Below the pieces are notes generated by a model. It worked only from the letters and a program-made list of their open reading frames with translations. It was not told where the DNA came from and did no database searches. A stretch of DNA of 64,000 bases from NCBI GenBank assembly GCA_022264855.1, contig JABYQU010000015.1, forward strand, positions 1 to 64,000. Direction: 5' to 3'. Source of the stretch: Lenzites betulinus. Taxonomy: Eukaryota > Basidiomycota > Agaricomycetes > Polyporales > Polyporaceae. The number at the start of each line of letters is the position of its first letter. The stretch's first letter is position 1. Shown here one piece after another: positions 10,893 through 22,702 of the stretch. Position numbers and translations under genes: made by a program.

Positions 10893-13800
10893 CCCGGGGA
10901 CAGTCCCCACGCCGCAGGCCTCGGGCTCTCGAGTCCTCCCAGCTCCGAGAACAAGCTACGATAGCAGCGGGACAAGATACAATTGATACGAACGTGTATA
11001 CTACCAACCAAAGCGACCGGGTGCACCGTGCTCACTGGCGGCCGCCATCGCGTCCTCGGTGAACTCCTCGACTGGCTCGTATTCGAGTGCTTTTGCGTGC
11101 GCTACAGGCCCCAGGTGAACGGTACACGCTTGAACCTAGCGTAGAGCTTCGCATGTGCGCGGACCGCGCGGTACGCTGCACTGGAAGCCTGTTGGGTGAT
11201 TCGCGCGAATGCCCGGTGTGCGTGCCAGTGCGTTCCTGTTGCTACATCCTCGCGCGGTTCGCTGGCTGGATAGCGACCGCTTCGGCGGTGTAACGGGGTT
11301 AACACAGATGGCGGCGGTGGCTGCAAGAGTAACAGAGTGGGTCATCGATACAGACAGTCGGTCCACAGGAAGAATTCGCACTCGCGATGCACATAGAGAG
11401 ACGTCCGTCGATGCTACAGAGCCGACTGCGCGAGCACGAGCCTGTCCGCCGCGCACTGGAGACATGTTCCTCTCGCATTTCGACGCAGATATGTCGCATG
11501 CGCCACCTCCGAGTCTGTTCGAGAGCCTGTGAGATCCCGCCAATCGTTCTCCCGAGCACCAAACGCTGGCGGTACCGTAACGATAATCCAAATTGGACTG
11601 CCTATCGTACACGCCAGACCGCGCACGGCACGGCGCGCACTCGAACGCGCTTTCCGGATGGTACCGATCGGGGCGCGCTGCAACACTAGCGGCGGCGGCG
11701 GGCACTCCATAAGTCCTGTCTCTAGTCGCCCCGGGTTGCCCGCCTGCTGAAACGCGTTCGCGTCGCGTGTTGCGGGGCTCGCAACGCTGTCCCTGGGCCG
11801 AGAGCGCGGTCCCACCCGTGGCGCGCCCTCGTTGGAGGGGCACGCACGTCGCGACCTGCGCCTGTGCTGCGTCGTTGTCGATCTTCGCGAGGACGCAACG
11901 GCGCGCCCGGGCCTATGCGAACGGGGCGGACGCGGGTCTGTGCATGCCGGCGGAGGACGGGGGGCGTGCCGTTGGGCGACGGTTGCCGTGCAACACAAGC
12001 GAGGAGCCCTGACGCGCAGAAGGGATGAGTACTTAGTCGTGCGGAGAGGGACGGCGCATACGGGTCGTGCTCACCTTTTCCTGCCTCCTTGGCCGCCTGC
12101 GACGAGGTACGTACGTGGCCGTTGTCGCTGTGGCTGCTGACGTCGCGCGCACAGACAGAGATGGCCACGCGCGGCCCGGCGCGCGCGAGCTCCTCGACTG
12201 GGCGTATGTCGCACGCCATCCTGGTGGCCCAGCTCGCGATCAGCGTCGATGGAAGCCCCGGCGGCGGTCGTCCTCGCGCTCCGGGATGCACGCGCAAGAC
12301 GGCGCGAGGATCTGTCGCGGAGGGCAAGCCACATGAGTGAGTGCGCGGCCGCCTCCCTCTGTCTCGAGCCACTTACTGCTAGGTTGCACCGTCGCACGCG
12401 GCGCGCGCCGCAGCGTCTGCGGTACGCGTCGCCGAGGGTCCGCGTGCGTTGCGGTACCGCACAAGCGCGGCCGTCGGCGAAGGAAGTGGGAGGGCGCCCG
12501 CGCGCGGCGTGCGGCTTGCGCAGAGGGCGAACGACGAGGGTGGCGGTGTGCGCCGTGATGTCGAGCTCTTACCCCATGTATGTACACTGTGTTCTGCGGC
12601 CGGCGTCGCGCCAGGGAGGCGACCTTGTGTTGTTGCTAGGAGGGATCGCGCGCCGGGCGCGCTGCCGCCACGCGTCACTCGGATGCTCGCCCACGCGTTC
12701 ACGGTACCAGAGTCCGCATTGGGAGGCGTCCGGGAGCTCGCGCGAGTCGCACAGGCCGCCCTGGCTAAGTGTCTTCGTAGCGGCTCCCTTGGCTTGTCGA
12801 CGACCCAGTTCGGCGCCGATCGAGGCGCGATCTCGCACGCCGGCGCAGACGGTGCACGGGAGGGCTTGTGTCGAAACGCAGCGCGGCGCCACGCGATTTG
12901 CGCCTGCGATTTGCGAGTTTCTGAGAGGTTTCGCACTCAGGCGCCGGGACGACGGGCTGCCAGCGCAGCTCTTCTCGCGACGACGTGGGACTTGGCGCGG
13001 CGTGGGCGAGCTGTGCACGGGCGTGTGCGTGCGAGCTGCCCGGGCGCCGGCTTGCCAGGTGAGGACGGGACGGGCGAGTCTTGGTGCATGCCCGTGGAGC
13101 AGCGCGGCATGCGCGCGCCAGTGTTCTGCGCGGATCGACCTGGGAGTTAGAATACGTCTGTAGAGAGTGTAGACGAGTGTACATGCCAAATGGCGAGGCA
13201 TTCCGACGCGAACTCCGTGCGCGAATCGAGATCTTCCGTGCAGACTACTGAAAATGCGCGAAAATGGTGTGATTTGAGTTCTGCTTCGTTTGTCCTGTAA
13301 GTTGGCAGACGTGTGCGGCGCGTATAGTCAAGTATACGTACGGAACGAGAAGGCGTGCGGACGCGAGGTGGGCGCGGGGCTCGCGACGTTCTCTGCATGT
13401 GGCCGAAAATGCATGAAAATGCGCCGAATCTTCGTGCTTTCGTCCTGTTCCGTTCGCGCTGAAACTTCGTTGACGCGTGCGGACGTCGTCCAGGTGCTCG
13501 AGCACGAGTTCGCGGTACAAACGGATGCGTCCGTGGGCGTGCGCGGGCCGCGCTGAGCACTTGTGTCCATGGCAGCCGCGTAGGCTGTCGCCGACGTGTT
13601 TCGGCCCGGATGGGGTCGCGCCTTGGCATGCTGGTGCCGACGGTGTATGACATGGCGTGTGCGGAGACGCAGCACGGCGGTGCGCGCGGTGCGGTCGCGA
13701 TGCGCGATTCTTCACGGGATTCTGCGCTGAGGCGACGGGCGACGACGCAGTTCTTGCCGGAAGAACATGGGACTTGGCGGAGCGTGTGCGGGCTATGCAC

Positions 13801-15509
13801 AAGGGCGTGTATGCGAAGGTGCGGGGCGCTAGGCATCCAGGCGGAGATGCGATGGGCGAGTCTTTGCCCATGCCTGTGGACTAGCGCGGCATGGGCGCAG
13901 TTGATACCTACGCGGATCGATCTGGGCGTCGGCATATGTGTGTAGACTGCGTATACGAGTGTACATACCAAGTCGCCAGGTATGCGGACGCGAACTCCAT
14001 GATAACGGCGCACGCGAGGCGGTCTGTGCAGCAGGGGGGCACGCGCGGTGGGCGAGTGAGTGAGTGAGGGAGCACTGGCGTTTCGGCGCTCGATTGTGCT
14101 CGGGTATGTCCGGGCGACTCGACCTGCTTTCAGAGGTTGCGTATAGCTTGTTAGTATCTAATATTACATAGCCTTCAGTAGCGACTTTTATACCATTGTA
14201 CCAAGGTCGTGGGCGTCGAAGGCCAAGAAACCAGTACACACGCGGTGTCTTTATCGGCGAGCAAGACGACTGGGTGGGAGATCGGCGTAGAACAGGAGGC
14301 AGTCCCAAGTGCGGAGTGGCGGCGCATAAGTATAGCGTAGCAGTTGTATGTATGAATACATGAATGTCGGCCGTCGGGAGAGACGAGAATAAAGTACATC
14401 TGCACCTTCGCGGCAATACATACTGGCTTGAGATCAATCTCTCGGCCGCTCCAGTACGTCAGGATATGAGTGCGTTTTATTGCCTCACGCCCGGACTACA
14501 CTACTCTATGTACTTGATCATGGCTCGGGCCTCGAACGTTAATATGGGCTACCACTAGTACTTGGGTGGGTAGCACGTCGCTAAGAGTAGTTCGTGCAAG
14601 TGACCAGACACTGGAAGCGGAGAGGGAGATACTGGCTTACTGGTGTCTATCAGGGCCGGTGTTAAACGTGAACGTTTTGTGTTGAATGTCAAGTTGCCGC
14701 CGTAAGAAAGGACACTAATAGGGCGGTTCGCGACGAGATGAGGCATCTCACTGGGGTAACATTGTCGGACAAGGTAAGTCAGAGAGGGATAAGGAGAAGC
14801 ACGGGCTGGGAGTTGGAAGAGGTGTGGGACGGAGCACGGGTGCGATTGGACATAGCCGGGCAGGCAGACGACGGGGTCTAGACGGCGGCGAGCAGTGTGC
14901 AGCACGAGCAGTCCCAAGGGGTTGGCGAGCCGCGCAAGCGAGAGAACGACGTAGTTGAGAAACCGAATGCGAGATTGGGTGCGAAAGGCGAGATCTGGAT
15001 CTCGATCGAGAGAGCGGGCACGTGGCGGGAGAGTCGATTGAGGCACGACGATCGCCGACTGCAAGGATCGCTGCGCACTCCTCCTCTTCCTCTCGCTCGC
15101 CCTGCACCGGTTGCGTGCAGATGCGGCGCCGGTGTGCTTGAAGATGACGGACAGAGAGACTGATACGCCTGGGGGCCGCTCCGACGAGGACGGCCGGCGG
15201 GCGGCCGCGGGCAGCAGAGGCAAGCGCAGGGCCCGAAGCAGGGAGAGGCGCGGGAGGGCGGGGGAGGATCGGTGGGAGGACAGGCATGAGGCCGAGGACG
15301 GGGGTGCGGATCGCGCAGAGCAGGGAGCACATCGCCGCCCGTCCCAGCTCGCGTCCCCGGGCCCAGCGCGCAGCGACGGAGCTCGGGCGCACTCTCCTCA
15401 GCAACCGCCACGATCCCTGCCCCATCACACATTTCTGCCTCCTACTTGTACCGTCCCCGCCCCCGACCGACCCTCCGACCCTCCTCCCTCCTCCCCCCAA
15501 GACGCCCGC
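10893..15509. other. GC-rich gene-free region
   Basis: No gene with conserved protein features or consistent splice sites is seen over about 4.6 kb. CpG-rich degenerate repeats fill part of it (see 12780-13999). 14100-15100 is less GC-rich and probably contains the promoter of the RING/LON gene; a 222-codon minus frame at 14555-15223 is open but has no recognisable features. Confidence 0.4.
12780..13999. repeat. Diverged direct duplication, offset about 781 bases
   Basis: 13134-13217 (gatcgacctgggag... to ...gacgcgaactcc) aligns with 13915-13998 at an offset of 781, and matches extend upstream: acgacgtgggacttggcgcgg near 12980 against gaagaacatgggacttggcgg near 13761, and gtgcatgcccgtggagcagcgcgg against tgcccatgcctgtggactagcgcgg. 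A shorter related block, around 13330-13450, contains gaacgagaaggcgtgcggacgcgaggt and a gaaaatgc(g/a)-rich segment also seen near 13250. The copies differ by many substitutions. Confidence 0.6.
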
Positions 15510-18240
15510 ATGCCTGCCCGCGCCCTCCTCGCCCTCCTCGCCCTCCTCCACTGCCCGCTCTGCTCCCCGCCCGCCCTCCTCCACGCCCCCGTCACCCTCC
15601 ACTGCGGCCACACGTTCTGTGCCGCCCACTTAGCCTCTTCCAGCAGCCCCCCTACCCCCAGGCCGCCCAACGCCGCCCCTGTCCTCCCCACATGTCCGCT
15701 GCCCGCCTGCTCGTCGTCTTCGCGGGCCCCCACGACCTTCTCGCATGCACCGCCCCTTGACGTCACCGTCAGCAAGCTCATCGACATCCTCACCACGCCA
15801 ATCCCAGAAGACACCGCCCGTCCCGCCTTCCACGACGACCCGGACGACCGCACCGACTCCGAGTACGAGGCCGACTCGGGCTCGGACCTCGAGTACCTCC
15901 CGCTCCCCCCTCAGTCGCCATCCAGCGCCTCGTCGCAGCTGCCCTCGCCCACTCCGCGAGAGCCCGACGCATCCGGGCGCGCCACGCCGACTCGCGCCGA
16001 GTCTCGCCACCGTGCTCGGTCGGGCTCGCAGCCAAGCCCCCGTCTGCCGCCGCGCAAACGGCGGCGCAGGCTGCATCGCCGTGTCTCACCTGCCCGCACC
16101 CCCGCTTCCCCTCACCGTACCGACCACGACCCACAGAGTCGCCTGGAGAAGGAGCTCCTGACGGAGCTTACATGCCAGATCTGCTTCGGGCTGCTGTCGC
16201 AACCGCTCACTACGCCATGTCAGCATGTGAGTACTCGCCTTCTCCGTTCCGAGCCCCTCTCCGCCATGCCCGAGCACGATTCTCGCCGTCGATCCCGAGT
16301 GTGCAGGCTGGGGTCCAATCGGCGAGGAGCGTGGCCTGGCCTGCAACAGCCTGCGTCGCGCGCGATTCCGTCCCGCCCGGAGTCGCGCTGGACATGCATC
16401 GGCGATGTGGTGACCAGGCGCGATCGCGAGGAGTCGCGAGTATGCGTCCAGGATTTTGCCTCCGTCTGGCGAGATCGAGCAGGCTGGCTGCATCGTCTGT
16501 GCGGCGCAGAAGCCTCCCAGATCGGGGGGCGGCAGTCCCAATGCGGGAGGCGAGCGCAGAGCACGCTGCCCGCGATGTCTCCTAGCCCCCGCTGTGCTCG
16601 ATCGGAGCTCAGTACATATACGCCCTCTTTTGGTTCCGTAGCATGCTCGACGACTGACATTGCGCTCCTTGCAGACGTTTTGCAACCGCTGTCTTTTCCG
16701 CTCGCTCGACCACAACCAGTCGTGTCCGCTCTGCAGGCAGAACCTGCCGGGATACGACTACTTCCAGCAGCATCCGTGCAACAAGGTCATCCTGGCTATC
16801 AGTGCGTAGGGCCTGTGCACGCTACGTCATCGGACTGACCGCGGCGTTGCAGTTCTGAAGGCGTTTCCAGCGGCGTATGCTGAACGCGGCGCTACGATCG
16901 AGGCGGAAGAGCGCGATGCGCGCCTGGACACGCCCGTCTTCGTCTGCCAGCTCAGCTTCCCCGGGATGCCCACCATGCTGCATTTTTTCGAGCCCAGGTG
17001 CGTGTCCGTTTCTGTGTCGCCTGTCGCTCGCTCGCTCACCCTGCCGTAGATACCGACTGATGCTGCGCCGATGTATGGACTCTGCGCATCCGTGCTTTGG
17101 CATGATTCCGCCCCCGCGGGCTGCCCCGACGGCGTCCGCGGCCGGCTCCAGCACAGGCAACGACTACGGCACGATGCTCGCTATCCGAAACGTGCGCATG
17201 CTCCCGGACGGGCGCAGCCTGGTCGAGACGTGGGGCACCTGGCGGTTCCGCATCATGGAACGCGGCACGCTCGACGGCTACACGGTCGCGCGGGTAGAGC
17301 GTATCGAGGACTACGAGGAAGAGCTGGACGACGGCCCTGCCGAATCCGAGGACCCGAGTGAGGCCGACCCTGCGCTGGACGCGGACGACGAAGGCGTCAG
17401 GCAAAGCCCGCACGGCGGCCGCGCCATGGGAAGTACAGCGGCGACGGAAGGCGTTGAGGAGCCACACGAAGCCGCGGTCAGAGCTGAGCTTGAAGATGCG
17501 GTGGCAGCCCCTCAAACAGCACCACCCGTGCCGCCGCGATCGCGCGCGGGCGCGATCCACGCCTCTTCGTCCACAGGCTCAGCGGCGGACCTCACGGGCG
17601 ATTCCCAGCCCCACGATTCGCATGCGTCGGTGGCGCCGACGGACAAGCACCCCGCTGCGTCGGGCGCGATACCGCCTTCCCCGCAGATCCCCCGCCCGCC
17701 GACGAACGCGGAGCTGATGGCCAAGTGTCACGCGTTCATCGACCAGATGCGCGAGGGCACGCCGTGGGTCGTGCAGCACCTCAACAACAACTACGTCCCG
17801 ATGCCGGATGACCCGGCGAGCTTCAGCTTCTGGATGGCACTGGTGCGTGCCGCTCTTGCGCCGCTCGAGCCACACTGACGGGCGGACCCTGTCTCTCTGC
17901 GTGCGCGCACCACAGCTTCTGCCAATAGACGAGCACGAGAAGGCCAAACTGCTCCCGATACGCTCGCCGCGGCTGCGGCTGCGGCTCGTCGTGCACTGGA
18001 TCGAGCAGCTGAACAGCAACTGGTACGTTTCGCCCCCCTCCCCCGCGCCCGCGCCCTCCCGCGCGCACCGTGAGTTTGTCGTCCGGGCCTGATCGCAGCG
18101 TTCTTTTTTTGTCGTTCCCCTGTCACTTCCCGCTCCTGGCCCGCGCTCCCGCTCCGTCGAATCGCGTCGAATTAGGGCTGCTGCTCATGCGTCTGCGTCT
18201 GCTTGGCAGGTGGTTCTCTGGCGGGTGCGTGGTCTGCTAG
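15510..18240 (+). CDS. RING-finger / LON N-terminal domain protein (LONRF-like), 639 aa
   Basis: Six exons (15510-16226, 16675-16801, 16853-16997, 17050-17842, 17916-18022, 18210-18240) join in phase. The N-terminus has an incomplete RING-like motif (CPLC...LHCGHTFC, residues 15-36), a long Ser/Pro/acidic linker, then a full C3HC4 RING interrupted by intron 1 (CQICF...CQH / TFCNRC...CPLC, about residues 222-265). From about residue 310 a LON substrate-binding domain follows (LSFPGMPTMLHFFEPRYRLML, then IRNVRMLPDGRSLVETWG), split by a Pro/Ser/acidic insert of roughly 110 residues, ending in KLLPI...LRLRLVVHWIEQL. Such proteins act as cytosolic or nuclear E3 ubiquitin ligases; the substrate is unknown. 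The 3' half is duplicated at the window start. The ATG was chosen because the RING starts just downstream. Confidence 0.88.
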
Positions 18241-19229
18241 CGCGCCGCCGCGGCGCGCTGCGCGCGTGGGCGTGGCTCGGCGCGTACGTGCTCGTGCTCG
18301 CGGCGGTGTACTATGCACAGGCGGACTGGCGCCGCGACGGGTGGCCGGCGGGCGGGGCGCGGGTGCGTGGGGTCGATCTTTGAGTTTGGAGGAGGGTGGG
18401 GCTCAGGTAGACTAGTGGGTCGTATACGTAGTGTGCTTTGGATGTACTGTGGGTTTATCACTACTTTGGAGGATCTTTATCTTTGGATCTTCTGGGCATC
18501 TTTTGTACGTCAGGTTGTGTGACCGCTCGTTGGGGTTTTGTAGTGGTATATGCGTGGGTGAGTATAACTTCGTGTTGCGCGCGACCGCTGCCCTTGGCGG
18601 CGCAAGTACTCTCTGGATCTGAACGTACGTATACTTTCGTGTGGATACTGCATATATACGTCGGTCTTGAACACAGCCTGTGCTTACTTACTAGCTATAT
18701 AGGCACAACCGATCGTTATTGTCTAAGCTAGCCACCAGAATCTGGCATGCACACCAATAAGAAACCATGTCGTGCGTCCTCTGTGACAGGAATCCCCTCG
18801 TTCCCCATGGGTTGAGTAAAAGAATGCTCGCAGGGATCTCGTTTCTTGAACGCCGTAGGTTTGAAATCTGAGATTCGTAAAGGTAATATATATTGACCAG
18901 AAGCACGTGACCGCGGTTAAGCGGTAGTATTTAACCGTTACGCGACCTGCCAACGATACGTCGCGTTGTCGGGATGGGCCGTGGCTGGCACTGGCTGCGA
19001 GGTATTTCTGCGACTTTCGCTCGGTTCTTGATCAAGTGGTACAATATTTTCACATCCTCGAGAGGGGCGCCAGCACCGTGAAAGAAGTTAGATCGGGACC
19101 GACTTACGGGTTCTGGTATTAGGTGTGAGTTGTTTCTGTGCAATGCGCAACCCGAGATATACACAACACTGACACGTAACATTATTCCAGCGTACACCGA
19201 GCTCCTTACCGCCGACGCTAAAATTTAAA
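18241..19229. other. Intergenic region, no feature seen
   Basis: AT-richer than its surroundings, without a convincing exon, RNA gene or repeat. It should hold the terminator of the RING/LON gene and the promoter of the F-box gene at 19230. Confidence 0.4.
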
Positions 19230-20669
19230 ATGCCCCGGCTTCCCGCCGAGCTGCTCATACTTGTTTTCGAAAACATCAAGACCCGCAAACAAGGCAACCC
19301 CAAGCTGCGGCGCCCGGATCTCGCGGCATGCTCCCGCGTTTGCAGAGAGTGGCGCGCCGTCGCTCTCGTGTTTGTGTTCCAAGAGGTGGAGCTGACCGTG
19401 GACAGAGACTTCCGTCGCTTCCTCGCGTTCGTGCAGGCGGAGCGGGACCTTGCCTCCTTTATCTGTGGCTTGCGCATCTGGCGGGACAGGCACAATAACG
19501 ACCACAACGGCCACCCTTTGCAGCCCGCGCTCCTGTTCGACATTCTGAGTGCGCTCCCTGGGATTCGCCGCCTGGAGCTGTCTAATGTGGTTCTGCTGGG
19601 ATGGCCCCAATCAACGTCTCTACCCGCCAAGCAGATCAAGCTCGAGTCGCTCACATTCGCCGGCATCACTATCAATTACCAGTCTAGGCGGTACTCGCAC
19701 AGTCACCCGTTTGACATCCTCGGACTATTCTGCGCCGACACAGTGAAACTCTCAGCCCTCGAGGAAGGCGATCCAGGATGGTGGGCAACTGCATATATCC
19801 GAAGGTCCCTCCTCGAACCTCAAGCCGTTCCTGCCATACGTTCGCTCCATCTGATATCTGATCAGCTCCCGGCAGTGTGCTTCCTGCTGAAGCTCAATCA
19901 CATTTATCGCGGGCTGGAGCGCGGGACGCTGACCACTCTCTGCCTCGAGCTCTCCTCCTATGTGGCATGCAAGTTCTTGTTCGACGATTTCCTTCCTCAA
20001 TACGGGGAGAGTATCAGACATATGTGCCTTTTCATGGGTGTAGTTACTGGCATATGCAGCAACGCCCTATGTACGCATGAAACAACCTCTTCCCGGACAC
20101 CGTGACCCCAGTACTGATAGCTTGGCAGATCCGACTTCGTGCGAGCTGCTGAAGGCGGAGTCTCTCCCGCACCTCGAATCGCTGCGGCTGTGTTGGCCAC
20201 GGTACCATCGGACCACGAGGCGCCTTCAGGAGATTGACGCATTTCCCACTTATGCGTACTCTCCACACGACATCGTGGCAGGGTCGTGTGAGGTAGTCCT
20301 CCAGACCATTGCCTCCCCCGCACTCCGCACGCTCTCGATAGGCATCCCATTCGTGCACGAACAGACTGCGGTTGCAACCATGGCCAAGATCGCGCCGCAC
20401 GTCGTGAAGCTGCTGGTGCAGGCGAAGGACGCGCAGCACAGATTTCCCCTTCTGCAGCATGTCACGGCGGAGTTCGGCCACCAAATCGACGTGGAGGTGG
20501 CGGCGGAGATGGTGCGAGGCCAACTGCCAGAGCAATTATTGCAAGACGACTTCGTGCGGTTCGAGACTGACCATGACCTTTGCACTAGGCGAGTTCTTCT
20601 GTCTTGCAGTGCGGATATACTCATCGTTCATACTGATTTTGCTGCTACAGGAAGGCAGACTGCCTGTAG
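19230..20669 (+). CDS. F-box-type protein, paralogue 1
   Basis: Exon 1 is 19230-20070 (donor GTACGC) and exon 2 starts at 20129 (after CTTGGCAG), in phase. The N-terminus reads LPAELLILVFENI...LAACSRVCREW, the F-box pattern, followed by about 400 residues with weak leucine-rich spacing (LFDILSALPGIRRLELSNV). The 3' end is uncertain: my preferred model ends exon 2 at 20588 with a GC donor (AG|GCGAGT) and a last exon 20651-20669 encoding a short tail; reading straight through would give a long implausible extension. F-box proteins are substrate adaptors of SCF ubiquitin ligases. It has the same layout as the genes at 22703 and 24593 (long first exon ending about 280-320 codons in, then a second exon). 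Confidence 0.75.
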
Positions 20670-20799
20670 CTATGCCAAATACGACATAATGTTTGTCACC
20701 TGTTTCTTGACTACAACCGTGGTACTTCCTATAGTACTTCTAGCTTGCTGTGTCATTCATCGTTTCCGTCCAATATGTATATATACAGTATACCTCTGC

Positions 20800-22125
20800 T
20801 CAGGAGACTTCCTCTTCTTCTGCGATTTCCCAGTCAATCGTCTTGCCCGCCCAGAAAGGCACCACGTGTGTTGCACCAGCCCCATAGCCTTCGATCCCCA
20901 CCACCATGTTCGACGCCCGCCGAAGAACAACCCGTCGGTCGCTCTCCGACACGGGCCGCCCGTAGAACGCCCGCCCGTGCGCGCTCACAAAGCCCTCGAG
21001 CTTGTCCAGCGCCCCGAACGACTCCAACAGATGTGCCACAAGCGGGAGCAGGATCGGAGACGTGTACACGCCCGCTGTGCACGGCTGCGTCGGCGCCGCC
21101 GTCGCCTTTGTCTCCGCCGGATGGGGGGCAGAGTCGGACCCGAGGAAGAATCGCGGATGGCCTGCGAAGGAAATCGAGAAACGTGAGCAACATGCGATGC
21201 GGCAACCAACTCAGCCATCGCGCATGCTGCCGCGCCCGCCGGGGGACTGACGGGAGCCCGCGCACCTTCTCGCACCACCTCCCACAGCGCCGCGCGGTCG
21301 TCCGGGTACTTCGCGACCGGCTTGCAGAAGTGCCACGCCTGGCCGGCCCAGTCGTCGACGGTGAGCGCGAGGTGGTGCGCGGTGATCGTGCAGGCGACGG
21401 TGTCGCCGAGCGCGCGCACGCACTCGACCGCCGCGCGCGTCGTCGCGTGCTCGAGCACGATGCGCAGGCGCGGGAACGCCGCGTGCAGCGCGCGCAGGTG
21501 CGGCAGGAACGCGGGCTCCGCGTTCAGCACGCAGGTGTTCGTCGCCGCCGCGCTCGGCACCTCGCCGTGCAGGTTCAGCACCAGGCCTGCCTCCTCCATC
21601 GCGGCGAACACGGGGTAGTACGCCTCGTACGACTCGATCCCGCCCTCGGAGTTCGTCGTCACCCCGCGCGGGTACGACTTGACGCCTGGATCGTGGATGG
21701 GGGCGGTCAGCCAGATGAATCACGGTGGTGCCCGCATGGAGGACTGGCGCGCGCGCGCGATCGTACCGACTACGCCTGCGCGAGCGGCCTTGCGGATCTC
21801 GTCTGGCGTGAGCTCAGGGCACAGGTAGAGCGTCATGAGGTATTCGACGGCGGGATCGATCGCCTGGAGCTGTGCTCTGTAGAGCAGGGCCTGTTCGGTG
21901 TTCGTGATAGGTGGCTTGAGGTTCGGCTATGTTGGATCGCGGCGGAGGTGAGATGGAGCGTCAAGCTGGGAGGACCCGAGGTGCGGAACGGTAACGTGCC
22001 ATGATATAGGCGAGACGGAAGCCGCCCTGGCGGACATGTTTTGTGACGAGCTCTGCGAGAGGGCCCTGGCGGAGGTGGACGTGGAAGTCGGCTGGCGAGG
22101 CCACCGAGATCGTATCCGGAGACAT
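20800..22125 (-). CDS. URA4: Dihydroorotase (type II), 355 aa
   Basis: Four exons (22000-22125, 21767-21926, 21266-21685, 20800-21161) give 355 codons, the usual length. The enzyme closes carbamoyl-aspartate to dihydroorotate, the third step of pyrimidine synthesis, in the cytosol. Metal ligands are visible: HVH at residues 15-17 (FHVHLRQG), the carboxylated lysine in GVKSYPRG (about K98), the histidines in LNLHGEV and EHATT, and the aspartate in LGSDSAPH. Intron 1 (21927-21999) must start with GC (ATG|GCACGT) to restore the conserved M-PNLKPPITNTEQA junction, so it is a GC-AG intron. An in-frame ATG at 22191 would add 22 residues. The gene lies between two F-box paralogues and on the opposite strand. 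Confidence 0.93.
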
Positions 22126-22702
22126 GGCTGTGGTCGCTAAAGGAGATCTGAGTCTTTCGAGAGGAACACTGCTGTAAACAGGCGCCCACAAATATTGCGG
22201 CGCGGTCTGGCGAGGCCCGGGTGTACCGGGTTACGGTCGTCTTATAAAGCTTGCTACCTACCACTAACTCTCGCCACAGTAGCACTTACATCCAACACTA
22301 GATGCACGCCAAATCATATATCTACATAGGGGAATCGTAAGTGCAATGTCCTATAATTTGGCGCATTAATGCTCATAACTCTTTCGATCTGTATCTAGTG
22401 GTACCCAGTACCAGTCCCCCAGTATAGAACTCATGTAGTTGTTCTGTACTCCCAGTTCCGAGTTATTCCAGTACTTACAGGTCGTCAGTACAGAGGTAAA
22501 GGCCATAATCAGCCGCTAAAGCCAACACGGACAATGCTTCGATCGCGCGCTGTGCGGTCCGGCCATCCTGCAAGTGCCTGCAAGTGCCCTTATGACTTGC
22601 TACCGCAGCTGTTTGGGTTAGAGCTCCGATGCTGAACACTGAAGAGGCCTTCGCGTCGCAACCCCCATCCCTCCTCGCAAGTTGATTCAGCTCACCGTGA
22701 CG
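22126..22702. other. Divergent intergenic region
   Basis: Shared 5' region of the dihydroorotase (minus) and the second F-box gene (plus). It contains several short repeats of ccagta/cagtac around 22400-22490, but no clear core promoter element or gene. Confidence 0.4.

Noticed and set aside
14555..15223. 222-codon minus frame upstream of the RING/LON gene
   Set aside because: No start context, splice pattern or domain; it overlaps the probable promoter and 5' leader of the RING/LON gene.
21211..21723. 170-codon minus frame overlapping dihydroorotase
   Set aside because: Arg/Ala-rich alternative frame of exon 3 of the dihydroorotase gene.
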